Origin: Janthinobacterium sp. Marseille
GTDB lineage: Bacteria; Pseudomonadota; Gammaproteobacteria; Burkholderiales; Burkholderiaceae_D
Direction: 5' to 3'
Assembly (NCBI RefSeq): GCF_000013625.1
Contig: NC_009659.1
Span: 496,001 to 560,000, forward strand
Length of the DNA: 64,000 bases
Both the position numbers and the translations under genes were made by a program. Below the pieces are notes generated by a model. It saw nothing but the letters and a program-made list of their open reading frames with translations. It was not told the origin of the DNA and ran no database searches. How positions within the stretch are numbered: the first letter of the stretch is position 1; the number at the start of each line of letters is the position of its first letter. This document shows positions 34,605-45,208 of this stretch, in pieces.

Positions 34605-35855
34605 ATGACAACGAACGACAGGAAAACCAATATGACACGACGCACAATCTTGAAAGCGGGAGCAACCATTACTGCGACTGCCTTTAGTGGTTTGGCTACG
34701 CAAGGCGTGTGGGCGGCGGGTTCTGATAAGCCTGAAAAGGAAGAAGTAAAGATTGGTTTCATTCCACTGACCGATTGTGCTTCGGTGGTCATGGCTTCGG
34801 TCATGGGCTTCGATAAAAAATACGGCATCAAGATCGTGCCGACCAAGGAAGCATCGTGGGCCGGCGTGCGCGACAAGCTGGTCAATGGCGAGCTGGATGC
34901 GGCACACGTGCTGTATGGCCTGGTGTACGGCGTGCATGAAGGCATAGGCGGCGCCAAGAAAGACATGGCTGTCCTGATGGGCCTGAACAATAACGGGCAG
35001 GCGATTACCCTGTCGAAAAAACTCGCCGAAGGCGGAGCGATTGACGGTCCCGGCCTCGCCAAGCTGATGCAAATGGAAAAGCGCGAATACACCTTCGCAC
35101 AAACTTTCCCGACCGGCACCCATGCGATGTGGCTCTATTACTGGCTGGCGACTTACGGCATCAACCCGATGAAGGATGCGAAGGTCATTACCGTACCACC
35201 ACCACAAATGGTGGCGAATATGCGCGTCGGCAATATGGATGGCTATTGTGTCGGTGAACCATGGAACCACCGCGCGATTGTCGACGGCATCGGCATCACT
35301 GCCGCGACCACGCAAGACATCTGGAAAGACCATCCGGAAAAAGTACTGGGCACGACTTCGGACTGGGTCGCAAAGAATCCGAATACCGCACGTGCCTTGA
35401 CGGCTGCGGTGCTGGAAGCCGGTCGCTGGATCGATTCCTCGCTGTCCAACAAAAACAAAATGGCTGAAGTCATCGCTGCCAAGTCCTACGTCAATACATC
35501 GGTCGATGTCATCAACCAGCGCATCCTTGGTCGTTACCAAAACGGTTTGGGCAAAACCTGGGATGACCCTAACTACATGAAGTTCTACAACGACGGCCAG
35601 GCGAATTTCCCTTACCTGTCGGACGGCATGTGGTTCATGACACAGCACAAGCGCTGGGGCCTGGCAAAGGGCGAACCGGATTACCTGGGTACGGCCAAAT
35701 CGGTCAACCGTATCGACCTGTACAAGGAAGCGGCAACGCTGGCGAATGTACCTGTTCCGAAGAGTCCTATGCGTTCCTCCAAGCTGATCGACGGCGTGGT
35801 GTGGGATGGCAAGAACCCGAAAGCATACGCCGAATCATTCAAGATCAAGGCTTAA
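34605..35855 (+). CDS. nrtA: Nitrate ABC transporter, substrate-binding protein NrtA/NasF
   Basis: A 416-residue protein with a Tat leader (TRRTILKAGATITATAFSG) and the CmpA/NrtA fold (EVKIGFIPLTDCASVVMASVMGF, GYCVGEPWNHRAIVDG). ATG 34605 follows GAGGA; the upstream open frame covers the terminator and is not coding. The exported leader marks it as the transport protein, not the cytoplasmic sensor NasS to which it is related. It is the first gene of the assimilation operon, followed after 9 bp by the permease. Confidence 0.92.
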   Translation: MTTNDRKTNMTRRTILKAGATITATAFSGLATQGVWAAGSDKPEKEEVKIGFIPLTDCASVVMASVMGFDKKYGIKIVPTKEASWAGVRDKLVNGELDAAHVLYGLVYGVHEGIGGAKKDMAVLMGLNNNGQAITLSKKLAEGGAIDGPGLAKLMQMEKREYTFAQTFPTGTHAMWLYYWLATYGINPMKDAKVITVPPPQMVANMRVGNMDGYCVGEPWNHRAIVDGIGITAATTQDIWKDHPEKVLGTTSDWVAKNPNTARALTAAVLEAGRWIDSSLSNKNKMAEVIAAKSYVNTSVDVINQRILGRYQNGLGKTWDDPNYMKFYNDGQANFPYLSDGMWFMTQHKRWGLAKGEPDYLGTAKSVNRIDLYKEAATLANVPVPKSPMRSSKLIDGVVWDGKNPKAYAESFKIKA

Positions 35856-35864
35856 GGAGTCACC

Positions 35865-36794
35865 ATGAGTGCAATCATGCGTCCCGCAGAAAACGCGCCC
35901 ATCTGCGCTACGACAGAAACGGAAGTCAGTATGAGATCAGAAGTGGCAGGACCAGCAGATGCGGCCGTGGCCAAGGCTACGCCGGCAGTAGCGCCCAAGG
36001 TAAAAGCGAAATGGTCGTCGCGGCCATTCTTGCTGGCGGTGCTGCCACCGATCTTCGGCATGGTATTCCTGATACTGGTATGGGAAATCATCTCGGCCAA
36101 AAGCAGCGGCATTCCATCGCCGCTGGTGACTTTCCAGTCTGCGCAGGCGCTGTTTGCCGATCCTTTCTATAGCAATGGTCCGAACGACCAGGGCATAGGC
36201 TGGAACATCCTGGCTTCGCTCAAACGTGTCGGCATGGGTTTTGGCATGGCGGCACTGGTCGGGATTCCTTTGGGTTTCATGATCGGTCGTTTCAAATTCC
36301 TGTCCGGCATGTTCAATCCCATCATCAGCCTGTTGAAACCGGTATCGCCATTGGCCTGGTTGCCGATCGGCCTGCTGGTATTCAAGGCTGCTGATCCTGC
36401 TGCGATCTGGTCCATCTTCATTTGCTCGATCTGGCCAATGATCATCAATACCGCAGTCGGTGTGCAACGTGTGCCGCAAGACTATATGAACGTGGCAAAG
36501 GTATTGAAGCTGTCGGAATGGAAGATCGTGACCAAGATCCTGTTCCCGTCAGTACTGCCTTATATGTTGACAGGTGTACGGCTGGCGATTGGTACCGCAT
36601 GGCTGGTGATCGTTGCAGCGGAAATGTTGACCGGCGGTGTTGGTATCGGCTTCTGGGTATGGGATGAGTGGAACAACCTGAACGTACCGCACATCATCAT
36701 CGCCATCGTCGTCATCGGTGTCGTGGGTTTGATCCTCGAACAAATCCTGGTCGGTATCGCCCGTGCCTTTACCTATGAAGATGTAAAGAGCTGA
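35865..36794 (+). CDS. nrtB: Nitrate ABC transporter permease NrtB
   Basis: A 309-residue BPD-type permease. An Ala/Lys-rich cytoplasmic N-terminus of about 60 residues precedes TM1 ([17 protein letters not shown]). About six helices follow, with the coupling loop region [34 protein letters not shown] and the [19 protein letters not shown] segment typical of nitrate/taurine permeases. SD AAGGAG. It pairs with NrtD and NrtA. Confidence 0.93.
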   Translation: MSAIMRPAENAPICATTETEVSMRSEVAGPADAAVAKATPAVAPKVKAKWSSRPFLLAVLPPIFGMVFLILVWEIISAKSSGIPSPLVTFQSAQALFADPFYSNGPNDQGIGWNILASLKRVGMGFGMAALVGIPLGFMIGRFKFLSGMFNPIISLLKPVSPLAWLPIGLLVFKAADPAAIWSIFICSIWPMIINTAVGVQRVPQDYMNVAKVLKLSEWKIVTKILFPSVLPYMLTGVRLAIGTAWLVIVAAEMLTGGVGIGFWVWDEWNNLNVPHIIIAIVVIGVVGLILEQILVGIARAFTYEDVKS

Positions 36795-36840
36795 TCAATT
36801 CGTCGCAATGCAACAGTGCCATACAAATACAGGAACCATC

Positions 36841-37647
36841 ATGGATAGCATCAACAGCAAGTTCATCGATATTCAACATGCGGAAATGTCCTTCAGCACC
36901 AAGAAGGGCATCTTCAATGCGCTGACCAATGTCAACCTCACCGTCAGCAAAGGCGAATTCATTACGCTGATCGGTCACTCCGGTTGCGGCAAATCGACCT
37001 TGCTCAACCTGATCGCCGGATTGACGCAAGCCACCGGCGGCATGTTGTTGTGCGGGAACCGGGAAATTGCCGGGCCGTCGCCGGAACGTGCGGTGGTGTT
37101 CCAGAACCATTCCCTGCTGCCATGGCTGACCTGCTATGAAAACGTCTACCTCGCGGTCGAACGTGTTTTCAGTGCGACTGAAAGCAAGGCGGAGCTGAAG
37201 GCACGCACCCGCGCCGCACTGGCGCTGGTCGGCCTCAGCCATGCCGAGCAAAAGCGTCCGAATGAAATCTCCGGCGGCATGAAGCAACGTGTCGGTATCG
37301 CCCGCGCCTTGTCGATGGAGCCGAAAGTGCTTTTGATGGATGAACCATTCGGTGCGCTGGATGCGTTGACACGTGCCCACTTGCAGGATGAATTGCTGAA
37401 GATCGTGGCCGCCACCGGTTCCACCGTTGTGATGGTGACGCACGATGTGGATGAAGCGGTATTGCTGTCGGATCGCATCGTCATGCTGACGAATGGCCCG
37501 TCCGCCACTATCGGCGAAATCCTTGAAGTGAAACTGGCGCGTCCGCGTGAGCGCGTGATGCTGGCGCAGGATCCCTTGTATTCGCAATACCGTACGGCAG
37601 TGCTGGAGTTCCTGTATCACCGTCAATCGCATCCGGCTGCGGCGTAA
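36841..37647 (+). CDS. nrtD: Nitrate ABC transporter ATPase NrtD
   Basis: A 268-residue ATPase: Walker [11 protein letters not shown]-loop in [13 protein letters not shown], signature [15 protein letters not shown], Walker [13 protein letters not shown] and switch His in [12 protein letters not shown] 36841 with AGGA upstream is preferred over in-frame ATG 36808. It powers nitrate uptake; nirB follows after 39 bp. Confidence 0.94.
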   Translation: MDSINSKFIDIQHAEMSFSTKKGIFNALTNVNLTVSKGEFITLIGHSGCGKSTLLNLIAGLTQATGGMLLCGNREIAGPSPERAVVFQNHSLLPWLTCYENVYLAVERVFSATESKAELKARTRAALALVGLSHAEQKRPNEISGGMKQRVGIARALSMEPKVLLMDEPFGALDALTRAHLQDELLKIVAATGSTVVMVTHDVDEAVLLSDRIVMLTNGPSATIGEILEVKLARPRERVMLAQDPLYSQYRTAVLEFLYHRQSHPAAA

Positions 37648-37686
37648 TCACCACAAGAAAAATATCCGGAAGAATTCAGGAGAAGC

Positions 37687-40128
37687 ATGATGAAAAAAAT
37701 GAAGCTCGTAATGATAGGCAATGGCATGGCCGGTGTGCGCACTTTGGAAGAGTTGCGCAAGATTGCACCGGATGTGTACGAAATCACCGTATTCGGTGCG
37801 GAAGCCTACGCCAACTACAACCGCATCCTCTTGTCGCCGGTACTGGCCGGTGAGCAAACGATCAAGGACATCATGCTCAATGATGTGGATTGGTATGCGG
37901 AAAATGACATCACCCTGCATTTGGGTAAAAAGATCGTCGAGATCGATCGTATCAAGCGCGTGGTGATTGCCGACGACGGCACGATTGCGCCATACGACCG
38001 CCTGCTGATGGCAACCGGCTCGAATCCTTTCATGCTGCCGATCCCGGGCAAGGACCTGGAAGGTGTGATCTCGTATCGCGATATCCAGGATACCAACGCG
38101 ATGATAGAAGCGGCCAAGGTACACAAACAAGCCATCGTGATCGGCGGCGGTTTGCTGGGCCTGGAAGCCGCCAATGGTTTGAAACTGCGCGGCATGGATG
38201 TCACGGTCGTGCATTTGCCAGCAACCTTGATGGAGCGCCAGCTGGATGAAGCGGCCGGCAAGATGCTGCAAAAATCGCTGGAAGATCGCGGCCTGAACTT
38301 CCTGTTGGGCAAGAACTCGCAAGAAATCATCAGTGATGCCAACGGCCGTGTACAAGCGCTGCGCTTTACTGATGGCAGCGAAGTGCCGGCACAACTGATC
38401 GTGATGGCGGTTGGCATTCGCCCGAATACCACGCTGGCCGAATCCGCCGGCCTGTATTGCAATCGCGGCATTGTCGTCAACGACACGATGCAAACCTATG
38501 ATCCGCGCGTCTATGCAGTCGGTGAATGCGTGAATCATCGCGGCACGGCGTATGGCCTGGTGGCGCCATTGTTTGAAATGGCCAAGGTTTGCGCGAATCA
38601 CCTGGCGAACTATGGTATCGGTCGTTACCAGGGTTCGGTCACATCGACCAAACTGAAGGTAACCGGCATTGACCTGTTTTCCGCCGGTGAATTCCTCGGC
38701 GGCGAAGGTACCGAAGAAATCCTGCTGTCCGATCCTATCGGCGGCGTCTACAAGAAACTGGTATTGAAAGACGACAAGCTGATCGGTGCCTGCCTGTATG
38801 GCGATACGGTAGACGGTAGCTGGTATTTCAACCTGCTGCGCGAAGGTAAGGACATCAGCGAGATACGCGACACCCTGATGTTCGGCGAAGCCAATACCGG
38901 CCGTCCCGGCGATGTCGGCCACGAAGGCTTCAGCAAGGCTGCAGCGATGCCGGACACGGCCGAAGTCTGCGGTTGCAACGGCGTGTGCAAGGGCACCATC
39001 GTGAAGGCCATCAAGGAAAAAGGTTTGTTCACGATAGAAGACGTGCGCAAACATACGAAGGCGTCGGCATCCTGCGGTTCTTGCACCGGCCTGGTTGAAC
39101 AAATCATCATGGCAACCGCCGGCGGTGATTACTCGGCATCGAACAAAGCCAAACCGATGTGCGGCTGTACCGACCATACACATCAGGAAGTACGCGATGC
39201 GATCAAGGTCGAGAAATTGCTGACCGTCGCGGGTGTTATGGCGCACATGAACTGGCGCACACCCAACGGTTGCTCCAGCTGCCGTCCCGGCATCAACTAC
39301 TACCTGATCTCGACCTGGCCGCATGAAGCCAAGGATGATCCGCAATCGCGTTACATCAATGAACGTGCACACGCGAATATCCAGAAGGACGGCACCTTCT
39401 CGGTGATCCCGCGCATGTGGGGCGGTGAAACCAATTCATCGGAACTGCGCCGTATCGCCGATGTGGTCGACAAATTCAAGATTCCTACTGTCAAGGTCAC
39501 CGGCGGCCAGCGTATCGATTTGCTGGGTGTGAAGAAAGAAGACTTGCGCGCAGTCTGGCAAGACCTAGGCATGCCATCCGGCCTCGGCTATGCGAAGGGT
39601 TTGCGTACGGTCAAAACCTGCGTCGGTTCGGAATGGTGCCGTTTCGGTACCCAGGACTCGACCAAAATGGGACAACAACTCGAACACCAACTGGCACGCA
39701 TGTATGCACCGCACAAGGTCAAGCTCGCAGTCTCCGGCTGCCCGCGTAACTGTGCCGAAGCCGGTATCAAGGACGTCGGCGTGATTGGTGTCGATTCGGG
39801 TTGGGAAATCTATGTCGGCGGCAATGGCGGTATCAAGACCGAGGTGGCGGAATTCTTCGTCAAGCTCAAAACACATGAAGAAGTACTTGAGTACGCCGGT
39901 GCCTTCCTGCAGTTGTATCGCGAAGAAGGCTGGTACCTGGAACGCACCGTGCATTACCTGGCGCGCGTCGGCCTGGAGTATGCGAAACAGAAAGTGGTCG
40001 AGGATGCGGAAAACCGCAAGGCACTGTATGAACGCCTGCTGTTCTCACTCGACGGTGAGCCGGACCCATGGCATGAGCCGGAAAAGGCGATGGTCGACAC
40101 GCGTCAATTCGAACCATTGTCGGTTTAA
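37687..40128 (+). CDS. nirB: NADH-nitrite reductase large subunit NirB
   Basis: An 813-residue assimilatory enzyme. Domains in order: FAD/NAD(P)H reductase (MIGNGMAGVRTLEEL; IGGGLLGLEAANGLKLRGMDV), two BFD-like [2Fe-2S] modules (CGCNGVCKG...SCGSCTGL; CGCTDHTHQ...GCSSCRPG), then ferredoxin-like half domains and a sirohaem/[4Fe-4S] domain with TCVGSEWC and SGCPRNCAEAG. It reduces nitrite to ammonium with NADH. Sirohaem precursor comes from the cobA-type enzyme at the end of the operon. SD AGGAGA; nirD follows after 29 bp. Confidence 0.96.
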   Translation: MMKKMKLVMIGNGMAGVRTLEELRKIAPDVYEITVFGAEAYANYNRILLSPVLAGEQTIKDIMLNDVDWYAENDITLHLGKKIVEIDRIKRVVIADDGTIAPYDRLLMATGSNPFMLPIPGKDLEGVISYRDIQDTNAMIEAAKVHKQAIVIGGGLLGLEAANGLKLRGMDVTVVHLPATLMERQLDEAAGKMLQKSLEDRGLNFLLGKNSQEIISDANGRVQALRFTDGSEVPAQLIVMAVGIRPNTTLAESAGLYCNRGIVVNDTMQTYDPRVYAVGECVNHRGTAYGLVAPLFEMAKVCANHLANYGIGRYQGSVTSTKLKVTGIDLFSAGEFLGGEGTEEILLSDPIGGVYKKLVLKDDKLIGACLYGDTVDGSWYFNLLREGKDISEIRDTLMFGEANTGRPGDVGHEGFSKAAAMPDTAEVCGCNGVCKGTIVKAIKEKGLFTIEDVRKHTKASASCGSCTGLVEQIIMATAGGDYSASNKAKPMCGCTDHTHQEVRDAIKVEKLLTVAGVMAHMNWRTPNGCSSCRPGINYYLISTWPHEAKDDPQSRYINERAHANIQKDGTFSVIPRMWGGETNSSELRRIADVVDKFKIPTVKVTGGQRIDLLGVKKEDLRAVWQDLGMPSGLGYAKGLRTVKTCVGSEWCRFGTQDSTKMGQQLEHQLARMYAPHKVKLAVSGCPRNCAEAGIKDVGVIGVDSGWEIYVGGNGGIKTEVAEFFVKLKTHEEVLEYAGAFLQLYREEGWYLERTVHYLARVGLEYAKQKVVEDAENRKALYERLLFSLDGEPDPWHEPEKAMVDTRQFEPLSV

Positions 40129-40157
40129 TCCACCCAACTTTTATATCAAGGCCATTT

Positions 40158-40514
40158 ATGTCTCAGCAATGGAAAGCAATTTGCAAGGTGACGGATATCC
40201 CGGTGCTCGGCTCACGCGTCGTACATCGCGCCAACCAGCCGAATGTCGCAATATTCCGCAATAGTGAAGACAAGGTATTTGCCTTGCTCGATCGCTGCCC
40301 GCACAAGGGCGGTCCCTTGTCGCAGGGTATCGTGTTCGGCGAGCGCGTCGCCTGTCCTTTGCATAACTGGAATATCCAGCTCGACTCCGGTTCCGCAGTC
40401 GCACCGGACGAAGGCTGTACGCAAAAATTCAGCGTCAAGCTGGAAGACGGGCAAGTCTATTTGGATGCGGCCGAACTGAATGTCATCATGCTCAGCGAGG
40501 CCGCCGCCGCATGA
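40158..40514 (+). CDS. nirD: Nitrite reductase small subunit NirD
   Basis: A 118-residue Rieske-fold protein. CPHKGG and CPLHNW preserve the Cys/His pairs that bind a Rieske [2Fe-2S] cluster, unlike the cluster-less NirD of enteric bacteria, so it is nearer the NasE type. It partners NirB in nitrite reduction. Its stop overlaps the nasA start by four bases (ATGA), indicating coupling. Confidence 0.93.
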   Translation: MSQQWKAICKVTDIPVLGSRVVHRANQPNVAIFRNSEDKVFALLDRCPHKGGPLSQGIVFGERVACPLHNWNIQLDSGSAVAPDEGCTQKFSVKLEDGQVYLDAAELNVIMLSEAAAA

Positions 40515-43330
40515 ATGCGCCCATGCCATCCGCTGCCGGCCTGGCAGTGGAGCAGTTAGTTGCTGCTCCGCTGACTGAAACCAAAGCCACCTGCTGTTAT
40601 TGCGGGGTGGGCTGCGGCGTGCTGATACAAAGCGATGGCGAAAAGGTGGTGGCGGTACGTGGTGATCCGGATCATCCGGCCAATTACGGTCGCCTGTGCA
40701 CCAAGGGCAGTACCCTGCATTTAACCGCGCGCCCGGCGCTGCAACAGCAGGCGCGCGCCTTATATCCCGAATTAAGACTGGCGCGTACCGACCAGCGGGA
40801 ACGTGCATCGTGGGCGACCACGCTGGATTTCCTGGCGAATAAATTCGCCGCGACGATACGCGACCACGGACCGGACAGTGTGGGTTTTTATTTGTCCGGT
40901 CAATTGCTGACCGAGGATTACTACGTCTTCAATAAACTGGCGAAAGGCCTCATCGGCACTAATAATGTCGATACCAATTCGCGCCTCTGCATGTCGAGCG
41001 CGGTGGCCGGTTACAAGCAGACGCTGGGCGCGGATGCGCCGCCACCTTGCTATGAAGATATCGATCAGGCCGATGTCATTTTCCTGGTTGGCTCCAACAC
41101 CGCCTATGCCCATCCGATTGTTTATCGCCGCATCGAAGACGCACGTAAAGCCAATCCAGCACTGAAAGTTATCGTCGCCGATCCACGTCGCACCGATACG
41201 GCGCGTGAAGCGGATTTATTCCTGCCTATCCTGCCCGGTACCGACGTCGCACTGTTCAATGGCATGTTGCACATCTGCCTGTGGGAAGACTTGGTTGATG
41301 TCGATTACATCGCTGCACACACCGAAGGTTTTGCCGAGCTGAAGCAAACCGTGCGCGAGTACACACCAAAAATGGTGGCCGAGATATGCGGCATCAATGA
41401 AGCAGACCTGATGCAGGCCGCGCGCTGGTTCGGCCAGGCCAAGGCTGCGCTCTCCATGTATTGCCAGGGTTTGAATCAATCGTCGTCCGGTACTGCAAAG
41501 AATGCGGCTCTGATAAACCTGCACCTGGCGACACACCAGATCGGCAAACCGGGTGCCGGTCCGTTTTCGCTGACCGGACAACCTAATGCAATGGGTGGCC
41601 GTGAAGTCGGCGGGTTGGCAACCATGTTGTCCGGCCATCGTGATCTGGGCAATCCGCAGCACAGGGCGGAAATCGCCGCTCTGTGGGGGGTGGATGCCGT
41701 ACCGGAAAAACCCGGCAAGAGTGCAGTGGAAATGTTTGAAGCGGTGCGCACCGGCGAGATCAAACTGATCTGGATCGTTTGTACCAATCCGGCGCAATCG
41801 ATGCCGGAGCAGGCGATGATACGGGAAGCATTGCGCAACGCAGAGCTGGTGGTCGTGCAGGAAGCCTACCGTACTACAGCCAGTTGCGATTACGCGGATG
41901 TGTTGTTGCCGGCTTCGACCTGGAGTGAGAAGGAAGGCACGGTGACCAATTCGGAACGCCGTATCACGCGCTTCAAATCGGTACTGCCTAAACTTGCAGA
42001 ATCCAGGCACGATTGGGAAATTGCGGTCGAGTTTGCACGCAAGCTGGAAGCCGTGATGGGCAAGGACAAATCCCTGTTCCCGTTTGCAGGAACCGAAGAG
42101 ATCTGGAATGAACATCGTGAATCGACCCGCGGTCGCGACCTCGACATCACCGGCCTGAGCTTCAAGATACTGGAAGAGCAGGGCCCACAGCAATGGCCGT
42201 ATCCGGAAGGTGCGACTACAGGCAAGAAGCGCCTGTATGAAGATGGCATCTTCCCGACTGAATCCGGTCGCGCCAGATTCGTCAACACGGTTTACCAGCC
42301 GGTCGCCGATCGCGTTGACGCACGTTATCCCTTCCACCTGACCACGGGTCGCCTGCGTGATCAATGGCATGGCATGAGCCGTACCGGTACCGTGGCGCAA
42401 TTGTTTGCACATGCGGCGGAACCCGCGGTGGCGATGTCGAAAACCGATATGGAGCGACGTCAGCTTCACAACGGTGACCTGGTGCACGTCACCAGCAAAC
42501 ACGGTTCGCAAATATTCCCGGTGGCACTGGGCGAAGATATGCGCGCCGGGCAAGTCTTCGTCGGCATGCACTGGGGCGAAGAGTATGTGTCCGGTCGCGG
42601 CCGCGATGGCGATGGCAGCCACGGTGTGAATGCGCTGACTTCACCGGCTTATGATCCCAGCTCGAAGCAGCCGGAGCTCAAGCATGCGGCGGTCAAGATA
42701 TTGAAGGCCGAATTCCCGTGGCGCTTTATCGCTTTCGGCTGGATAGATGAAGCGCGCCTGCTGACACTGCAATCGGACTTACGCCCCTTGATGCGCAAGT
42801 TTGCCTTTGCCTCCTGCACCCTGTTTGGGCGCGACAAGGTAGGTGTTCTGTTCCGTGCTGCAGACGACTACAGTGCCGCACCTGAATTGATTGCGCAGAT
42901 AGAACAGATGTTTGGTATCGCCGGCGCACAGGTATTGCGTTACGACGACAGCAAGCGCGGCAATTCGCGACGCATCCTGATCCATGAGGGCAAGCTGCAG
43001 GCAGTGGCACTGGCCGGGGATATCTCGGCGGAAGTATGGTTGAAAGAGTATCTGGAAAGCGAACAGGCAGTGGCTACGCTGGGTCGCCTCTTGTTGATGC
43101 CATCCAACAAGCCGCCACAGAATTTCAAATCGCGCGGCCGCATCGTCTGCAATTGCCTCAATGTATCCGAGACTGAAATCAATGATGCCTTGATGACTAT
43201 GCCCGGCACGCCGGATGCACGTTTGCAGGCTTTGCAGCAGAAACTGAAATGCGGCAGCAACTGTGGCTCCTGTGTGCCGGAGCTCAAGAAAATTATTGTC
43301 AGCCACGCCTTGCCCGCTCAAGCAGCATAA
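40511..43330 (+). CDS. nasA: Assimilatory nitrate reductase catalytic subunit NasA
   Basis: A 939-residue molybdopterin oxidoreductase. The N-terminal [4Fe-4S] motif is CCYCGVGCG...LCTKG; the MGD domains include GLNQSSSGTAKNAALINLHL and GQPNAMGGREVGG. The C-terminus carries a BFD-like [2Fe-2S] domain (CNCLNVSE...CGSNCGSCVPELK) that passes electrons to the active site, as in Klebsiella-type NasA. There is no signal peptide, so it is cytoplasmic. It reduces nitrate to nitrite for NirBD. Confidence 0.95.
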   Translation: MNAPMPSAAGLAVEQLVAAPLTETKATCCYCGVGCGVLIQSDGEKVVAVRGDPDHPANYGRLCTKGSTLHLTARPALQQQARALYPELRLARTDQRERASWATTLDFLANKFAATIRDHGPDSVGFYLSGQLLTEDYYVFNKLAKGLIGTNNVDTNSRLCMSSAVAGYKQTLGADAPPPCYEDIDQADVIFLVGSNTAYAHPIVYRRIEDARKANPALKVIVADPRRTDTAREADLFLPILPGTDVALFNGMLHICLWEDLVDVDYIAAHTEGFAELKQTVREYTPKMVAEICGINEADLMQAARWFGQAKAALSMYCQGLNQSSSGTAKNAALINLHLATHQIGKPGAGPFSLTGQPNAMGGREVGGLATMLSGHRDLGNPQHRAEIAALWGVDAVPEKPGKSAVEMFEAVRTGEIKLIWIVCTNPAQSMPEQAMIREALRNAELVVVQEAYRTTASCDYADVLLPASTWSEKEGTVTNSERRITRFKSVLPKLAESRHDWEIAVEFARKLEAVMGKDKSLFPFAGTEEIWNEHRESTRGRDLDITGLSFKILEEQGPQQWPYPEGATTGKKRLYEDGIFPTESGRARFVNTVYQPVADRVDARYPFHLTTGRLRDQWHGMSRTGTVAQLFAHAAEPAVAMSKTDMERRQLHNGDLVHVTSKHGSQIFPVALGEDMRAGQVFVGMHWGEEYVSGRGRDGDGSHGVNALTSPAYDPSSKQPELKHAAVKILKAEFPWRFIAFGWIDEARLLTLQSDLRPLMRKFAFASCTLFGRDKVGVLFRAADDYSAAPELIAQIEQMFGIAGAQVLRYDDSKRGNSRRILIHEGKLQAVALAGDISAEVWLKEYLESEQAVATLGRLLLMPSNKPPQNFKSRGRIVCNCLNVSETEINDALMTMPGTPDARLQALQQKLKCGSNCGSCVPELKKIIVSHALPAQAA

Positions 43331-43392
43331 GCAGGCGCTGCATTTGCTGCTTAACTCTTTCGTCCATCCCTCCTTCGTAGTACCCTCTGCGG

Positions 43393-44409
43393 ATGCAAAA
43401 TCCTTCTTCTAATTCTCCAGCTGATACCGGGCCATTCGCTGCCGGTCGTTTCATCAAGGAAATCGGCCGCGGCGTCAAAGGCGCACGTAGCCTGTCGCGT
43501 GAAGACGCTTATCAACTGTATGCAGCGATGCTGAATGGTCGCGTCTCCGACTTGGAGATGGGCGGCATTATGCTGGCGATGCGCATCAAGGGTGAATCGG
43601 TGGATGAAATCGCCGGCTTCCTCGATGCGGCGGAACAGTCATTTGAACAATTACCCGCGCCGCAAAGTGAGTACGCGCCGATTGTGCTGCCCAGCTATAA
43701 CGGTTCGCGCCAGATGCCCAACCTGACGCCGCTGCTGGCCTTGTTGCTGGCACGGGCAGGGGCGCCGGTCTTGATCCATGGCGTGACCAGCGATCCGGGA
43801 CGCGTGACGACCGCCGAGATTTTGCAGGAAATGGGCTATCCGGTATCGCATACCGTGGAACAGGCGATGCAAGAGTTCGCGCGCCACGCGCCGGTGCTGA
43901 TGCCGATTGAAGACCTGGCACCACGCCTGTCGCGCCTGCTGGCGATGCGCCGCATCCTTGGTGTGCGCAATTCCACACATACGCTGGTCAAGCTGATGCA
44001 GCCGTTTGCAACAGCGGCCTTGCGCCTGACTTCATACACACATCCGGAATACCTGACGATGCTGACCGGCTATTTCACGACGGCGGCCCCGGCAGTACGT
44101 GGCGAAGCCTTCCTGATGCGCGGTACCGAAGGGGAAACCGTGGCAAACGCCAAACGTGCGCAGCAAATCAACTGGATACACGATGGTGAGTGCACGATTC
44201 TGGTGCAGAAGCAGGAGCCGGTCGATGATATGCCGCCTTTGCCTGCCGAACGCGATGCCGTAACGACCGCCAGATGGATAGAAGCGGCACTGCGCGGTGA
44301 GGAACCGATCCCGATTTCGATTGTGGAGCAGGTGGAACGTTGTTTGCTTGTAGCGAAGAACCTACAAAGCAAACAAGGTGTGCAAGATGGAGCAGCAATC
44401 AAAGCTTAA
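43393..44409 (+). CDS. ybiB: YbiB-type TrpD2-family DNA-binding protein
   Basis: A 338-residue protein with the fold of anthranilate phosphoribosyltransferase: N-terminal helical domain (LSREDAYQLYAAMLNGRVSDLEMGGIMLAMRIKGES) and a phosphoribosyltransferase-like domain (GVTSDPGRVTTAEILQEMG, VRNSTHTLVKLMQP). Catalytic motifs of TrpD are altered; characterised YbiB (TrpD2) binds nucleic acid instead. It often accompanies nitrate-assimilation and siroheme genes in betaproteobacteria. The cobA start lies inside its 3' end. Confidence 0.82.
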   Translation: MQNPSSNSPADTGPFAAGRFIKEIGRGVKGARSLSREDAYQLYAAMLNGRVSDLEMGGIMLAMRIKGESVDEIAGFLDAAEQSFEQLPAPQSEYAPIVLPSYNGSRQMPNLTPLLALLLARAGAPVLIHGVTSDPGRVTTAEILQEMGYPVSHTVEQAMQEFARHAPVLMPIEDLAPRLSRLLAMRRILGVRNSTHTLVKLMQPFATAALRLTSYTHPEYLTMLTGYFTTAAPAVRGEAFLMRGTEGETVANAKRAQQINWIHDGECTILVQKQEPVDDMPPLPAERDAVTTARWIEAALRGEEPIPISIVEQVERCLLVAKNLQSKQGVQDGAAIKA

Positions 44410-45199
44410 AAGCGAGCAAGCAGCCAAGGTTTTCCTGGTCGGTGCAGGTCCCGGTGATCCGGACTTGCTCACGATTAAGGCGGTCAAAGCCATCGGATGT
44501 GCGGACGTCATCCTGATCGACGATCTGGTTAATCCGGAAGTATTGCAATATGCGCCGGCTACTGCGCGCATCGTCAACGTCGGTAAACGCGGCGGTTGCC
44601 AGCAAACTCCACAAGAATTCATTGAACGCCTGATGTTGTCCGAAGCGCAAGCCGGGCACTGTGTGGTGCGCCTGAAGGGTGGCGATCCTTTTATTTTTGG
44701 CCGCGGTGGCGAAGAGCGCGAGCATTTGCAGGCAGCAGGGATTGTTGTTGAAGTAATCAATGGCATTAGCAGTGGCCTGGCGGCACCGGCTTCGATAGGC
44801 GTGCCGCTGACGCACCGGGACTGGAGCCAGGGTGCGATCTTTATCACCGGTCATGGTAAGAATGCGGAATCAAATCCGGATTGGGAAACGCTCGCCAAGC
44901 TGAAGCTGACGCTGGTGATTTACATGGGGATTGCACGCTGTGCGGAAATCCAGTCAGCGTTGCTGGCAGGCGGCAAGGATGGCACAACCCCGGTCGCGGT
45001 GATCCAGTCGGCAACCGGCATGGCACAAGCGCAACTGATCACCACTTTGTCGGACTTGCCGCAAGCCCTGGCCGGATCCGGCATAGGCAGCCCGGCCATC
45101 ATTGTCATTGGCGATGTCGTCCGTTGCGCCACGCACACCGCTACCCAAGCAAATTCGCAGACGTTGCGCGACTCGGTTCTTGCACAACTGACAGCATAG
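44387..45199 (+). CDS. cobA: Uroporphyrinogen-III C-methyltransferase (siroheme)
   Basis: A 270-residue SUMT: VFLVGAGPGDPDLLTIKAVKAI, LIDDLVNPEVL, RLKGGDPFIFGRGGEE, NGISSGLAAPASIGVPLTHRD. It makes precorrin-2 for siroheme, the cofactor of NirB. It contains only the methyltransferase part of CysG, so dehydrogenase/chelatase steps are encoded elsewhere. ATG 44387 (MEQQSK) is chosen; GTG 44378 is also in frame. It overlaps ybiB by 23 bp and closes the nitrate operon. Confidence 0.93.
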   Translation: MEQQSKLKSEQAAKVFLVGAGPGDPDLLTIKAVKAIGCADVILIDDLVNPEVLQYAPATARIVNVGKRGGCQQTPQEFIERLMLSEAQAGHCVVRLKGGDPFIFGRGGEEREHLQAAGIVVEVINGISSGLAAPASIGVPLTHRDWSQGAIFITGHGKNAESNPDWETLAKLKLTLVIYMGIARCAEIQSALLAGGKDGTTPVAVIQSATGMAQAQLITTLSDLPQALAGSGIGSPAIIVIGDVVRCATHTATQANSQTLRDSVLAQLTA

Positions 45200-45208
45200 A
45201 AATGAAAA

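Noticed and set aside
34605..35855. Assignment as NasS, the nitrate sensor
   Set aside because: The protein has a twin-arginine export leader and is the first gene of the transporter operon, so it is the periplasmic NrtA.
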